A stretch of 14,160 bases of DNA from JBDRLU01 sp043812795 (GCA_043812795.1 JBDRLU010000055.1:1-14160), one strand, 5' to 3'; shown: positions 1-7,198, counted from the stretch's first letter. The notes: generated by a model not told the origin, from the sequence alone. Made by a program: numbers and translations.

Positions 1-52
1 AGGTAACAGATAAAAAGAAGGAGGAGGAGGAATTGGTTAGGGGGTGGTTAAA

Positions 53-859
53 TTAGCTGTTCCTTTTGTCAACCAATTGTTTAAACGAAGCAGCTAATTC
101 TTCAAATTCCCTTTTTAGCTGTTTGGGGTTTTTCTCGTGTAGGGACTCCAACTTATTAACGAGGCGAGGCCCTAATGGTTTTGAAGCCTTATCGTTTTCA
201 AACAAATAGAACTGTTTCAGCGTTGCACCGTTGACAAACCCACCCGGGGTAAATAGTATAGCACTAAGGTCTTTATGCCTATTTGGGTCGCCACAGATTT
301 TTTGCTTAATGTATTTGTGAGCTTTTCCTAGAACGCGCTGACTCCACGCTGGCGTGTCGCTCCATAGAACTACAATATTGATTCCGTCAGGCTTCAATTG
401 GGGTAACTTCCCCTGAATTTTGCCAATAATATCTTCGCTTTCAGCAGGCTTTACCCAATAGGCTCCAGCTCCAGGATGTGAAAACAGTTTATCGTCCTCG
501 CTTGGATGTTTTCTCGTTACTTCAAAATAAACTGTCTTCCTATTCCATCTAGCTTTCAGGTCTGGACCTCTTTCAGCATACTCTATTTCAATATCTGAAA
601 AATTATTCCTAGCAAGTATAATAGCGAAACGTCCTTCCATAAGAATATCCCAATATGCTTCTTTCCCAACATCACAACTGTCCAGTAATTTCTTTACGAA
701 TCTATCTACACAAGCTACCCCATTTTGCTCAAGCTCGTTAATCCGTTCACGAACAAGCCCTGCCATATATTTTGTATCGCAGTTTTGCCAGTTAGCCTTC
801 TCAATTTTCTCGACTAACCCTGTTAGCCTGCTATTGAAAATCTGCTGCCCTTTTTTCAT
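53..859 (-). CDS. Hypothetical protein, PD-(D/E)XK nuclease-like
   Basis: 268 aa; I do not recognise the family. The middle of the protein has the outline of a PD-(D/E)XK nuclease core: an acidic helix residue (E76 in MEGRFAIIL), then GPD (D100), then a hydrophobic strand ending in YFEV (E113), followed by a helix and a further strand (NIVVLWSD, about 161-168). The usual catalytic Lys two residues after the Glu is Thr115, with Lys117 close by, so activity is uncertain. The N-terminal 65 and C-terminal 50 residues are charged and probably helical. No signal peptide or membrane segment is visible. The ATG at 859 has a strong ribosome binding site (GGGAGGG, 6 nt away). It lies 37 bp after the MFS gene on the same strand and looks more AT-rich than that gene, hinting at separate acquisition. 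The reading frame is certain; the fold is an inference from motif spacing. Confidence 0.75.
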   Translation of the reverse strand: MKKGQQIFNSRLTGLVEKIEKANWQNCDTKYMAGLVRERINELEQNGVACVDRFVKKLLDSCDVGKEAYWDILMEGRFAIILARNNFSDIEIEYAERGPDLKARWNRKTVYFEVTRKHPSEDDKLFSHPGAGAYWVKPAESEDIIGKIQGKLPQLKPDGINIVVLWSDTPAWSQRVLGKAHKYIKQKICGDPNRHKDLSAILFTPGGFVNGATLKQFYLFENDKASKPLGPRLVNKLESLHEKNPKQLKREFEELAASFKQLVDKRNS

Positions 860-896
860 CTATACCCTCCCTAAAAAATCCCCAGCCACAGCCTCG

Positions 897-2106
897 CTAT
901 CGGTTCGTTTGACCAGCCCCAGGGCGACGCCCCACCGACCGCATGGTGGCGCCAAAAATGAGACTTATCAGCACCAGGCCGGCGCCCACCACCCCGAAGG
1001 TAAACCCGTAAGAAAAGACACCAATCAACACGCCGCTGACCATCGGGCCGGTGGAGTGGCCGATATCCATGATGCCGGAGAGCACGCCCAGAGCGCTGCC
1101 GTGGCTGGATGTCCGGGACAAATCGGCGACGAGGGCCGATGTGGACGCCGTCACCGTCGCCAGTCCCGACCCGAACAGGCCGATAAGCACCACCAGCACC
1201 AGATAGTTACTGGAGAGTGTGATTGCGGCCGTCGTCACTCCGCCTAAAGCCAAACCGGACGCAATCATGGTAACGCGGCCGTAGCGGTCGGAGAGACGTC
1301 CCATCAACGGCTTGGTCAACGTTGCCGCCACTATCTGTATGGTGAAAAGCAGCCCGATTTCGACCGGCGAATACCTGAGTTTCTCGTTGAGATAAATGGG
1401 CAGGAATGTTTCCAGAGCGCCATAGGCAAAATATTGCACCGCCTCGATGCCGCTCGTAGCCAGGATACCTCGGGTACGGAAAACGACCGCAATTTCCCGT
1501 CCAATCTTACCCCGCTCGCGCCGCAGGGTTGCTAATACCGGTTGCGAGCTTCCGGCAGCCAGCGGCAGCCTGATTGCGGCCAGCAGGGCCAGCACGCCGA
1601 AAATACCGTCCGCCAGGTACACCCAGCGGAAGTCATTACCGAAAATTAAGGCCCCGCCGATAAACGGCGCCAGAAAACGGCCGACCATCGTCGCTGAAGA
1701 ATACCAGCCCATACGTTCGCCGCGGCCTTTCTGGAAGGTATCCGCGACCGCCGCCATGGCCACCGGGCCCAGAATCGCCGTCGCCAGCCCGTGGTAGATG
1801 CGCACCAGCACCAGTTGCCAGGGTAAACTGACCAGCAGGTAAAGGAAGGGGGCAGTGGCGAAGACGATGGCCGCAATCAGTATCACCCGCCGCCGGCCGA
1901 TAATATCCGAAAGCACCCCCCGCCGGCAGGCTGACCAGAATACCGACCACCGTCGAGGCCGCCGCAATAAAGCCGACGGTGCTTACCGGCACGCCCAGCG
2001 AACGGATAAATAACGGCAATACCGGGTTCTTGGCCATCGTCGAACTGAGAATAGCCAGCCCGCCGGTAATACACAGCAGCAGAAAGGGTGAAATTTTTCT
2101 TCTCAT
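897..2106 (-). pseudogene. MFS transporter, frameshifted near the N-terminus
   Basis: A major facilitator superfamily exporter of about 402 aa if read through, the usual 12-helix length. The N-terminal part (2106 to about 1921) encodes TM1 and the start of TM2 and ends in VGILVSLPAG. The rest (about 1921 to 897) continues in another frame from GVLSDIIGRRR, which is MFS motif A (GxxxDxxGRR) in its expected place after TM2, and carries the remaining helices. The break coincides with a run of six G on the coding strand (C at 1916-1921). With five G the two halves join as SLPAGVLSDIIGRR, the canonical form. The downstream frame alone would lack TM1-TM2. No clear Shine-Dalgarno sequence precedes ATG 2106. 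It resembles drug-exporter-type MFS proteins; the substrate is unknown. It is divergent from a ChrB-domain gene. Whether the lesion is real, phase-variable or a sequencing error cannot be decided here. Confidence 0.85.
1916..1921 (-). other. G6 homopolymer at the MFS frameshift
   Basis: Six consecutive C on the plus strand, read as G6 in the gene. Removing one restores a single reading frame with an intact MFS motif A. Homopolymers of this kind are prone both to replication slippage and to base-calling errors. Confidence 0.8.
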
Positions 2107-2124
2107 GGTAACTGTTGAGAGCCA

Positions 2125-2153
2125 ATTCTAATCGAAAATGCCGCGCTCAGCAA
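2125..2153 (-). promoter_or_regulatory. Possible promoter of the MFS gene
   Basis: On the minus strand TTGCTG (2148-2153) and TAGAAT (2125-2130) are separated by 17 bp. The start site would be near 2118, giving a leader of only about 12 nt without a clear ribosome binding site. The -10 is good (5 of 6) but the -35 is weak. Confidence 0.35.
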
Positions 2154-2155
2154 AC

Positions 2156-2184
2156 TTCTCGACGGCTCCTGAGCAGAGTATAAT
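2156..2184 (+). promoter_or_regulatory. Possible promoter of the ChrB-domain gene
   Basis: A consensus -10 TATAAT at 2179-2184 has a weak -35, TTCTCG at 2156-2161, 17 bp upstream. It overlaps the -35 side of the candidate minus-strand MFS promoter, so the two divergent genes may share one control region. Confidence 0.4.
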
Positions 2185-2226
2185 ATTAGTCAAAGTGCCC
2201 GGATTTTGGTAGAGGAGGGGAAAAAT

Positions 2227-2664
2227 ATGAAATGGATTACCCGTTCGCACGTCCACGTTGACCGCGTCGCCTGTCCGTGGCTGATTCAGCGTTTTGTCGA
2301 TAGTGAAGCGGAATTCTTGTTTGTTCCCGCGAGCCAGGTAAAGCAAACAGCGACGACTACCGGTGCCATTCCGTTCGATGCGCCGGATGTCGAGTTGGGC
2401 CACCACGAAGGCCGCTGCTCGTTTGAATCGATTATGCTCAAGTACGAGCTAAAAGACCCGGCACTGCTACGACTGGCCAGGATTGTTCATGCCGCCGATG
2501 TCGCCGCCGACATCGACAAGGAACCGATAGCCCGCGGGCTGGAAGCAATTGCCGTCGGTTACAGCCTGCGTTACCCCGACGATATCGAAAATCTTGAGCG
2601 TCAGTTCGAGGTATACGACGCATTATATGCCTGGTGCCGCCTCCAGGTAGCTAAAGGCCAGTAA
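2227..2664 (+). CDS. Chromate resistance protein, ChrB C-terminal domain
   Basis: 145 aa matching the ChrB C-terminal (Chrome_Resist) domain. The N-terminus is typical: WITRSHVHVDRVACPWLI (residues 3-20) followed by RFVD. The LGHHEGRCSFE block (58-68), the HAADVAAD block (88-95) and GYSLRYPDD (111-119) follow in family order. The conserved His, Cys and Glu residues suggest a metal or redox role, but the biochemical function of this stand-alone domain is not established as far as I know. I chose ATG 2227 rather than the in-frame TTG at 2206 because GAGGAGGGG (2212-2220) is a strong ribosome binding site 6 nt before it; the longer form would start upstream of that site. The long ChrB regulator's N-terminal domain is absent, so this is the short form. 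The neighbouring divergent MFS exporter may be its partner in place of ChrA, which is not in the window. Confidence 0.88.
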   Translation: MKWITRSHVHVDRVACPWLIQRFVDSEAEFLFVPASQVKQTATTTGAIPFDAPDVELGHHEGRCSFESIMLKYELKDPALLRLARIVHAADVAADIDKEPIARGLEAIAVGYSLRYPDDIENLERQFEVYDALYAWCRLQVAKGQ

Positions 2665-2670
2665 TTCTTC

Positions 2671-2694
2671 AGTGGTAGACCTGTATCTACCACT
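2671..2694. terminator. Hairpin between convergent genes
   Basis: A perfect 9-bp stem (AGTGGTAGA 2671-2679 with TCTACCACT 2686-2694) and a 6-nt loop lie at the meeting point of the ChrB-domain and CMD genes and overlap the last codons of the latter. No T tract follows on either strand, so it is at best a weak terminator or an mRNA 3'-end structure. Confidence 0.4.
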
Positions 2695-3025
2695 TACCCA
2701 GTTCTTCGAGCATCTTGACCACCCGCCAGGTCTCGGCGCTGACGGCAGTGCCGCCCATGACGACAGCGATAGCGACGGCTTCCAGGACTTCAGCTTTGGT
2801 GGCGCCGGCCTCTACGGCATCCCTGGTCTGTCCCTGGACGCAACGGGTGCATCCCGCCTGGAGACCTATTGCCAGCGCCATCAGCCGCTTGACCTTCTGG
2901 CTGAGCGCTCCGTCTTTATAAGCTTCCTTCCGGAAAGCAGTGTAGGCGGCCATCGCTGGCAGTCCCTGGTCGAACCGGTCACGGTATTTCCCGGTCTCAG
3001 TGTAATACTCCAACTGGCTCTCCAT
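2687..3025 (-). CDS. Carboxymuconolactone decarboxylase (AhpD-like) family protein
   Basis: 112 aa, the usual length of single-domain CMD/AhpD-fold proteins. The central helix region reads KVKRLMALAIGLQAGCTRCVQG, with the redox CxxC at Cys59 and Cys62. The C-terminal part (AEVLEAVAIAVVMGG, 78-92) is the typical second half of the fold. In AhpD-type peroxidase partners the motif is CxxCxxxH; here the His position is Gln66, so the proton relay is altered or absent. The ATG at 3025 has a strong ribosome binding site (GGAGGGGG, about 5 nt away). It lies 76 bp downstream of the cyclophilin gene on the same strand, so co-transcription is possible. A role in thiol-dependent peroxide handling is a family-level inference. 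Confidence 0.85.
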   Translation of the reverse strand: MESQLEYYTETGKYRDRFDQGLPAMAAYTAFRKEAYKDGALSQKVKRLMALAIGLQAGCTRCVQGQTRDAVEAGATKAEVLEAVAIAVVMGGTAVSAETWRVVKMLEELGKW

Positions 3026-3101
3026 AGCTACCCCCTCCTCAACGAAAAATTATGCCAGAGAAGCACATATCGGCGAATTACGGTCGGGAAGTCAGGCTGG
3101 G

Positions 3102-3728
3102 CTATTTCTCGACGATAGCAACACTATTAATATGCACATCCACCGTTGGCTTGGAAGGCGCCCCGTCCGAACCCATGGTGACCGGCACGTTAGCTATCTT
3201 CTGGACAACATCCATGCCGCTGGTCACCACCCCGAAGATGGTGTAGCTCTTGGTCAGCGCCGTACGGAGGTCGGCCAGCGTAATAAAGAACTGGCTGCCA
3301 TTGGTGTTGGAGCCAGCGTTGGCCATCGCCAGAACGCCGGCAACATAGTCCCGCGTTACCGGCTCATCGGCAAACTTGTATCCCGGGCCACCAGTCCCGG
3401 TGCCCGTCGGGTCACCGCCCTGAATGACAAATCCTTTCACTACCCGGTGAAACTTCACGCCGTTGTAGAAACCCTGCTGCGAAAGAAAAACAAAATTGTT
3501 TACCGCCAGCGGAGCGTCCTTGGGTAACAACTGCACCACGATATCGCCATAGTTCGTCTTGATAGTAGCCGTGTACTCCTTATTCTGGTCAATAGCCATC
3601 GCGGGTGGTGTGGACCATCTCATATTACTTCCTCCTTGTGTCGTTGGACCTGTTCCGGAATTCGAGCTACAGGCCGGGGCCAGCATTACCGCAGCCAGGA
3701 GCACGAACAAAAACCATATCTTTTTCAT
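3102..3728 (-). CDS. Peptidyl-prolyl cis-trans isomerase, cyclophilin type, lipoprotein
   Basis: 208 aa. Residues 1-20 form a lipoprotein signal: KK, a hydrophobic stretch, then LAPAC with Cys20 as the lipid-anchored residue, followed by a Ser/Gly/Thr-rich linker to about residue 45. The cyclophilin domain spans about 50-206 and shows FHRV (93-96), QGGD (103-106), MANAG (135-139) and GSQFFIT (144-150), the active-site and peptide-binding blocks of bacterial cyclophilins. The protein should catalyse prolyl isomerisation outside the cytoplasmic membrane and assist folding of exported proteins. The ATG at 3728 has AGGAG about 7 nt upstream. Upstream lies the repeat-containing intergenic region; downstream on the same strand is the CMD gene. 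Confidence 0.95.
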   Translation of the reverse strand: MKKIWFLFVLLAAVMLAPACSSNSGTGPTTQGGSNMRWSTPPAMAIDQNKEYTATIKTNYGDIVVQLLPKDAPLAVNNFVFLSQQGFYNGVKFHRVVKGFVIQGGDPTGTGTGGPGYKFADEPVTRDYVAGVLAMANAGSNTNGSQFFITLADLRTALTKSYTIFGVVTSGMDVVQKIANVPVTMGSDGAPSKPTVDVHINSVAIVEK

Positions 3729-3802
3729 CTCTTTCTCCTGATGGCAATTTGTTTAAGTTTAGCACGACGGCCTCACATCATCAATTTCTATCTTATCCCA
3801 AA

Positions 3803-3976
3803 TGTCATTGCGAGCGAAGCGAAGCAATCTCTTCATTCGAGGCAAGGGATTACCACGTCCTTCAGACGAAGGATTCGCAATGACAACCAAGGGAGTTGTT
3901 AGAAGAGGGCGAAGCCCTCTTATTTTTATTTACCCTCTCCTAGAAGGAGAGGGTCAGGGTGAGGTCGTACTTTAAG
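3803..3976. repeat. Interspersed hairpin repeat, copy 1
   Basis: This non-coding block has nested symmetry. TGTCATTGCGA (3803-3813) and TTCGCAATGACA (3874-3885) are inverted ends of a first module that also holds the GCGAGCGAAGCGAAGC motif I recall as a common bacterial dispersed repeat. Next comes an 8-bp hairpin, AAGAGGGC-GAA-GCCCTCTT (3903-3921), followed by ATTTTTATT, then a 10-bp hairpin, ACCCTCTCCT-AGA-AGGAGAGGGT (3932-3954), and a GAGGTCGT tail. From about 3835 on it aligns with a second copy at 10698-10842; a 28-nt block (3901-3928) is identical there. It sits between divergent genes, so it does not terminate either of them. Confidence 0.85.
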
Positions 3977-4063
3977 GAGAAGCCAAGAGTTTAAAAGATT
4001 CAGTCCCACGGATTTATGGTTTGAGCTGAATGCTGAACGCTAAAAGCTAAGCGCTTCTCATAG

Positions 4064-4092
4064 TTGATTGTCCTTTCAACAGGTGCTACCAT
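4064..4092 (+). promoter_or_regulatory. Possible promoter of the aminotransferase gene
   Basis: TTGATT (4064-4069) and TACCAT (4087-4092) are spaced by 17 bp, giving a start near 4099 and a leader of about 24 nt. A GGAAGGG ribosome binding site (about 4109-4115) precedes ATG 4123. Each box matches the consensus at 4 of 6 positions. Confidence 0.4.
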
Positions 4093-4122
4093 TCAGAAAA
4101 AGGCGAGCGGAAGGGTCAGGCA

Positions 4123-5304
4123 ATGAAATACGATTTCGACACTGTTATTAATCGTTGCGGCACCAATTCGGCCAAATGGGACGGGGCTGAAGATTTATTC
4201 CACGTCAAAGATATTTTACCCATGTGGGTGGCCGATATGGACTTCCGGTTGCCCCAGCCTATCCTCGATGCCCTGAAAGAAGCGGCCGACCATGGTATCT
4301 TCGGCTATACCCGCGTCGGGGCATCGTATTACGAAGCACTGCTTAACTGGATGAAAAAACGCCACCAGTGGGATATTCAAAAAGAGTGGGTCGCTTTCTC
4401 AGCGGGGGTGGTCCCGGCCATCCGCATCCTGATTAAAGCATTTACCCAACCCGGCGACCAGGTCATCGTGCAAACGCCGGTCTATTACCCCTTCTTCAAT
4501 GCCATCAAAGACAACGGTTGCGAGATACTCGATAACCCGTTACGGCTGGAGAACGGACAATATACCATGGACTTCGCCGATTTGGAGTCGAAAATCAGTC
4601 CCCGCGCCAAAATATTTCTCCTGTGCAGCCCTCACAATCCCATCAGCCGGGTATGGCAAGAAGAAGAACTCAGAGCATTAGGCGAAATATGCCTCAAGCA
4701 TAATATTCTGGTTATCGCCGACGAGATTCACCATGACATCGTTTACCCCGGCTTCAAACACACCATACTTCCAACTATCGAGCCTGAATTTGCCGATAAA
4801 TCCATCGTCTGCACTTCAGCCAGCAAGACCTTCAACCTGGCCGGACTGAAGATGTCCAACATCATTATCCCGGAGGCGGGACTCAGAGACCGTTTTTGCA
4901 CCGTGGCCCGGAGTTGCGGACACCCCTCTCCCAATATCTTTGGTCTTGTCGCCACCGAAGCTGCCCTCCGCTATGGTGAGGCATGGTTAGACCAGCTACT
5001 TGAGTATTTGCAGGGCAATATCGACTTCCTGACGAAATACGTTGCCGAAAAAATACCCGGTTTGAAAGTAATGCAACCACAGGGGACTTACCTGCTCTGG
5101 CTGGACTTCAGGGACTGTGGCATCGACCCGGCCAGACTGGGTAGTTTTGTCCGGGAGGAAGCGAAAGTAGGCCTGGAACCCGGCACTAGGTTCGGCTGTA
5201 CGGGAGACGGCTTCGAGCGGATGAACATCGCCTGTCCGCGGTCTATTTTAGCTGAAGGGTTAAGCCGGATAGAAAAGACAGTGAACCGGCTAAAGGCAGA
5301 CTGA
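4123..5304 (+). CDS. PLP-dependent aminotransferase, MalY/PatB type (C-S lyase)
   Basis: 393 aa, full length for fold-type I aminotransferases of the MalY/PatB cystathionine beta-lyase branch. The N-terminus (FDTVINRCGTNSAKWD) and LPMWVADMDF (32-41) are signatures of this branch. Other landmarks are GVVPAI (95-100) near the cofactor phosphate, CSPHNP (168-173), ADEIH (199-203) with Asp200 contacting the PLP ring nitrogen, and SASKTFNLAG (232-241) with Lys235 forming the Schiff base. FERMN (364-368) near the C-terminus supplies the Arg that binds the substrate carboxylate. The likely reaction is alpha,beta-elimination of cystathionine or cysteine conjugates, giving a thiol, pyruvate and ammonia; a transaminase role cannot be excluded. 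Cytoplasmic. It is a single gene, converging on the thioredoxin-fold gene with only 14 bp between stop codons. Confidence 0.93.
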   Translation: MKYDFDTVINRCGTNSAKWDGAEDLFHVKDILPMWVADMDFRLPQPILDALKEAADHGIFGYTRVGASYYEALLNWMKKRHQWDIQKEWVAFSAGVVPAIRILIKAFTQPGDQVIVQTPVYYPFFNAIKDNGCEILDNPLRLENGQYTMDFADLESKISPRAKIFLLCSPHNPISRVWQEEELRALGEICLKHNILVIADEIHHDIVYPGFKHTILPTIEPEFADKSIVCTSASKTFNLAGLKMSNIIIPEAGLRDRFCTVARSCGHPSPNIFGLVATEAALRYGEAWLDQLLEYLQGNIDFLTKYVAEKIPGLKVMQPQGTYLLWLDFRDCGIDPARLGSFVREEAKVGLEPGTRFGCTGDGFERMNIACPRSILAEGLSRIEKTVNRLKAD

Positions 5305-5318
5305 CTCAATGCCAGTAT

Positions 5319-5909
5319 TTATTTTAGACCGAGTTTTTCCACCAGCATCTGGCGTATCTCACGGACGGTTTCCTGCTGCCAGGTAGGGTATCTGGCCTGC
5401 GTCCGCTCTCGTACGGCAGTGCGCACCTCCGTCTCGCTGGCACCGGACTTCTCTTTCTTAACCTCGGCCTCAATCCCGGCCCGTTCCTGGTTAGCCGATT
5501 CCGGCCGTTCCATCCAGTGGCAGATGTGGCCTAGGTCTTTAGTATAAAAAACAACGACGGGCATGGACATGTACTTACCTTCTTTCAGGAACTCGTTCAT
5601 AATATCCAGGTTTTGGTCCCGCGGGAATATCCGCAACTCGACTCCGGCCGCTTCGGCAATACGGGCCACTACCGGCATCCCCCGGAAAACGTCGGGGCAC
5701 CAGTCCTCACCGATTACCATCATTTTGCCGATGCCATTCGGACTTTGGGCAGCCTTGCGGAAGAATTCTCTGTCCTGGGCCACGAGTTGTCCGGTCTGGT
5801 AAAATTTTTCGAACTGGTCCTTGTTAACCTTAATCTGGACAATGTAGTCTTTGTAGGTAAAACCAGTCGCAAACCGTTCCGATGTTACCGCACTTTGTCC
5901 TGCTTTCAT
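5319..5909 (-). CDS. Thioredoxin-fold family protein with a single active-site Cys
   Basis: 196 aa from ATG 5909. An in-frame GTG at 5915 would add two residues but overlaps the GGGGAGG ribosome binding site that fits the ATG, so the ATG is preferred. The fold is recognisable from KMMVIGEDWCPDV (62-74) and the cis-Pro strand SMPVVVFY (115-122), resembling the Thioredoxin_9 group of bacterial proteins. The active site is WCPDV: the second Cys of CxxC is replaced by Asp, so a normal dithiol mechanism is excluded. A charged stretch (about 137-175) and a C-terminal helix follow the core. It is the last gene of the minus-strand cluster, 28 bp after the glutaredoxin gene, which does carry CxxC; the two may act as a pair (inference). 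Confidence 0.85.
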   Translation of the reverse strand: MKAGQSAVTSERFATGFTYKDYIVQIKVNKDQFEKFYQTGQLVAQDREFFRKAAQSPNGIGKMMVIGEDWCPDVFRGMPVVARIAEAAGVELRIFPRDQNLDIMNEFLKEGKYMSMPVVVFYTKDLGHICHWMERPESANQERAGIEAEVKKEKSGASETEVRTAVRERTQARYPTWQQETVREIRQMLVEKLGLK

Positions 5910-5937
5910 ACGCACCTCCCCAAAACTATTCTAACAC

Positions 5938-6162
5938 TTACGCGATATAGCAGCCAATCATACCTGCATAGCCAATTTCCACCCGCCCATCTTCATAGAC
6001 TGCGATAGGGACGGTATCGCCATACTTCAGGGCTTCGTCCAGCCACGCCTGATTATCATCCACCTGCCGCTCTTCGAATTCCAACCCGCGCCGAACCAAA
6101 TCTTTCTTCAGTTCGATGCAGGCCGGGCATGTCCTCAGTGTATATACAATCGGCTTATGCAT
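5938..6162 (-). CDS. Glutaredoxin/thioredoxin family small redox protein
   Basis: 74 aa, glutaredoxin-sized. VYTLRTCPACIELKKDL (6-22) carries the redox motif CPAC (Cys12, Cys15) at the start of helix 1. TVPI (50-53) gives the cis-Pro, and GYAGMIGCYIA forms the end, with an additional Cys71 in the GC(Y/F) motif common in this small family. It should reduce disulfides or mixed disulfides in the cytoplasm. A G-rich stretch (GGGGGGGCG, plus strand C7 at 6171-6177) lies where the ribosome binding site would be. It lies 19 bp after the patatin gene and 28 bp before the thioredoxin-fold gene on the same strand, so co-transcription is very likely. Confidence 0.9.
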   Translation of the reverse strand: MHKPIVYTLRTCPACIELKKDLVRRGLEFEERQVDDNQAWLDEALKYGDTVPIAVYEDGRVEIGYAGMIGCYIA

Positions 6163-6181
6163 GGCAAACGCCCCCCCTTTG

Positions 6182-7198
6182 TTATTTACTCTGCTGAAGG
6201 GACTGACGCACCGCTACCTCTCCTGCTGTGATAGCTTCAGCCGCTTTGTCGAATTGCCAGAAGCCAATCCCGGCAACGTCCGGACTGATGGCCAGGTCAA
6301 CATCCTTCAGGTTTTCCATGGCTATTCGGTATTCGGCAATGGTCAAGGATTGGCTTAGCACGTCAAGCAAAGTCGGCGCTCGGGATGGTAACCGTTTGGA
6401 ATTATTCACGGGCATGCTATCCAGCAATCTCAACATGCGGTGCTCTTCCTTTGGACGATGAGACATTAGGAACGTTTTAATCTCCTGCTCGATATTATTA
6501 AACCGCAAACGGAGATGAGGACTGTGCGTACTGGATACTGTGGGGGATTTGCTCTTGTTCCCGGTCTCCCTGGCCTTAGACGTTTCGCCCCTATAATCGC
6601 TGTGACCTTTTCTTGAGCCAAGTACCATCTTGCTTGGTTCCGGAATAACGTTGACGCCAACAACCCATCCCGCCCCCCTCTGCCGGCACACACTTACCGG
6701 CACTTCGTTCACCAGCCCACCATCAACAAGATAGCGTCCATCGATTTTTACCGGCGTGAAGATGCCGGGTATGGCAATACTGGCCCATACCGCTTCAATC
6801 AATGAGCCATCATGCAAGACCACCTGCTCCCCGGTAAGAATATCGGTAGCCACACAGACAAAATCGCATCTCAGCTGTGGAAAAGTAAGGTCGCCTAGAA
6901 TCGACTTCAGTAATGAGAAAACGCGCCTGCCTTGAATGAGACCCCTTACCGGTAAGGTGAGGTCAGCCAGGAGCACCAGCCGCCTCCAGTCCAGCTGCAC
7001 AATAAGATGCTCGATATCACCGGCTTCCATTCCGCCAGCGTAAAGTGCCCCGATGACCGCACCCATGCTGGTGCCGGCAATGATATCAGGCAAGATGCCA
7101 CGTTCATTTAGAACCTTAAGCACGCCAATATGGGATAGTCCACGGGCACCCCCACCACCGAGGGCATAGCCAACCTTAGTACCACTTTGAAATAACAT
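6182..7198 (-). CDS. Patatin-like phospholipase family protein
   Basis: 338 aa from ATG 7198; a GTG one codon upstream is possible. All patatin landmarks are present: the oxyanion-hole loop GGGGARG (14-20), the nucleophile elbow GTSMG (42-46, Ser44) and DGG (159-161) supplying the catalytic Asp of the Ser-Asp dyad. The order and spacing match the RssA/YchK-like bacterial branch, predicted to hydrolyse acyl esters of lipids. After the catalytic domain comes a low-complexity, charged and Ser/Thr-rich linker (about 190-225), then a helical tail with conserved-looking LLDVLSQSLTIAEYRIA. No signal peptide is visible, so it is probably cytoplasmic or membrane-associated. It sits in the minus-strand cluster 68 bp after the DedA-like gene, in keeping with a lipid or envelope role. 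Confidence 0.92.
   Translation of the reverse strand: MLFQSGTKVGYALGGGGARGLSHIGVLKVLNERGILPDIIAGTSMGAVIGALYAGGMEAGDIEHLIVQLDWRRLVLLADLTLPVRGLIQGRRVFSLLKSILGDLTFPQLRCDFVCVATDILTGEQVVLHDGSLIEAVWASIAIPGIFTPVKIDGRYLVDGGLVNEVPVSVCRQRGAGWVVGVNVIPEPSKMVLGSRKGHSDYRGETSKARETGNKSKSPTVSSTHSPHLRLRFNNIEQEIKTFLMSHRPKEEHRMLRLLDSMPVNNSKRLPSRAPTLLDVLSQSLTIAEYRIAMENLKDVDLAISPDVAGIGFWQFDKAAEAITAGEVAVRQSLQQSK

Noticed and set aside
1..52. Purine-rich GGAGGAGGAGG at the left edge as a gene start
   Set aside because: No start codon at usable spacing opens a frame that does not run against the minus-strand gene beginning at 53.
834..1247. Plus-strand open frame rich in His, Gly and Arg opposite the MFS gene
   Set aside because: It is a shadow of a high-GC coding strand with biased, low-complexity composition and no family resemblance.
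3132..3527. Plus-strand 131-aa open frame opposite the cyclophilin gene
   Set aside because: The opposite strand encodes a clear cyclophilin; this frame has no recognisable motif.
3605..3902. Plus-strand open frames crossing the repeat upstream of the aminotransferase
   Set aside because: They overlap the cyclophilin signal sequence and the repeat, with no ribosome binding site or family features.
3903..3930. The 8-bp hairpin plus T-rich tail as a rho-independent terminator for a flanking gene
   Set aside because: Both neighbouring genes are transcribed away from it, and the same unit recurs between another divergent pair, so it is better read as part of a repeat.
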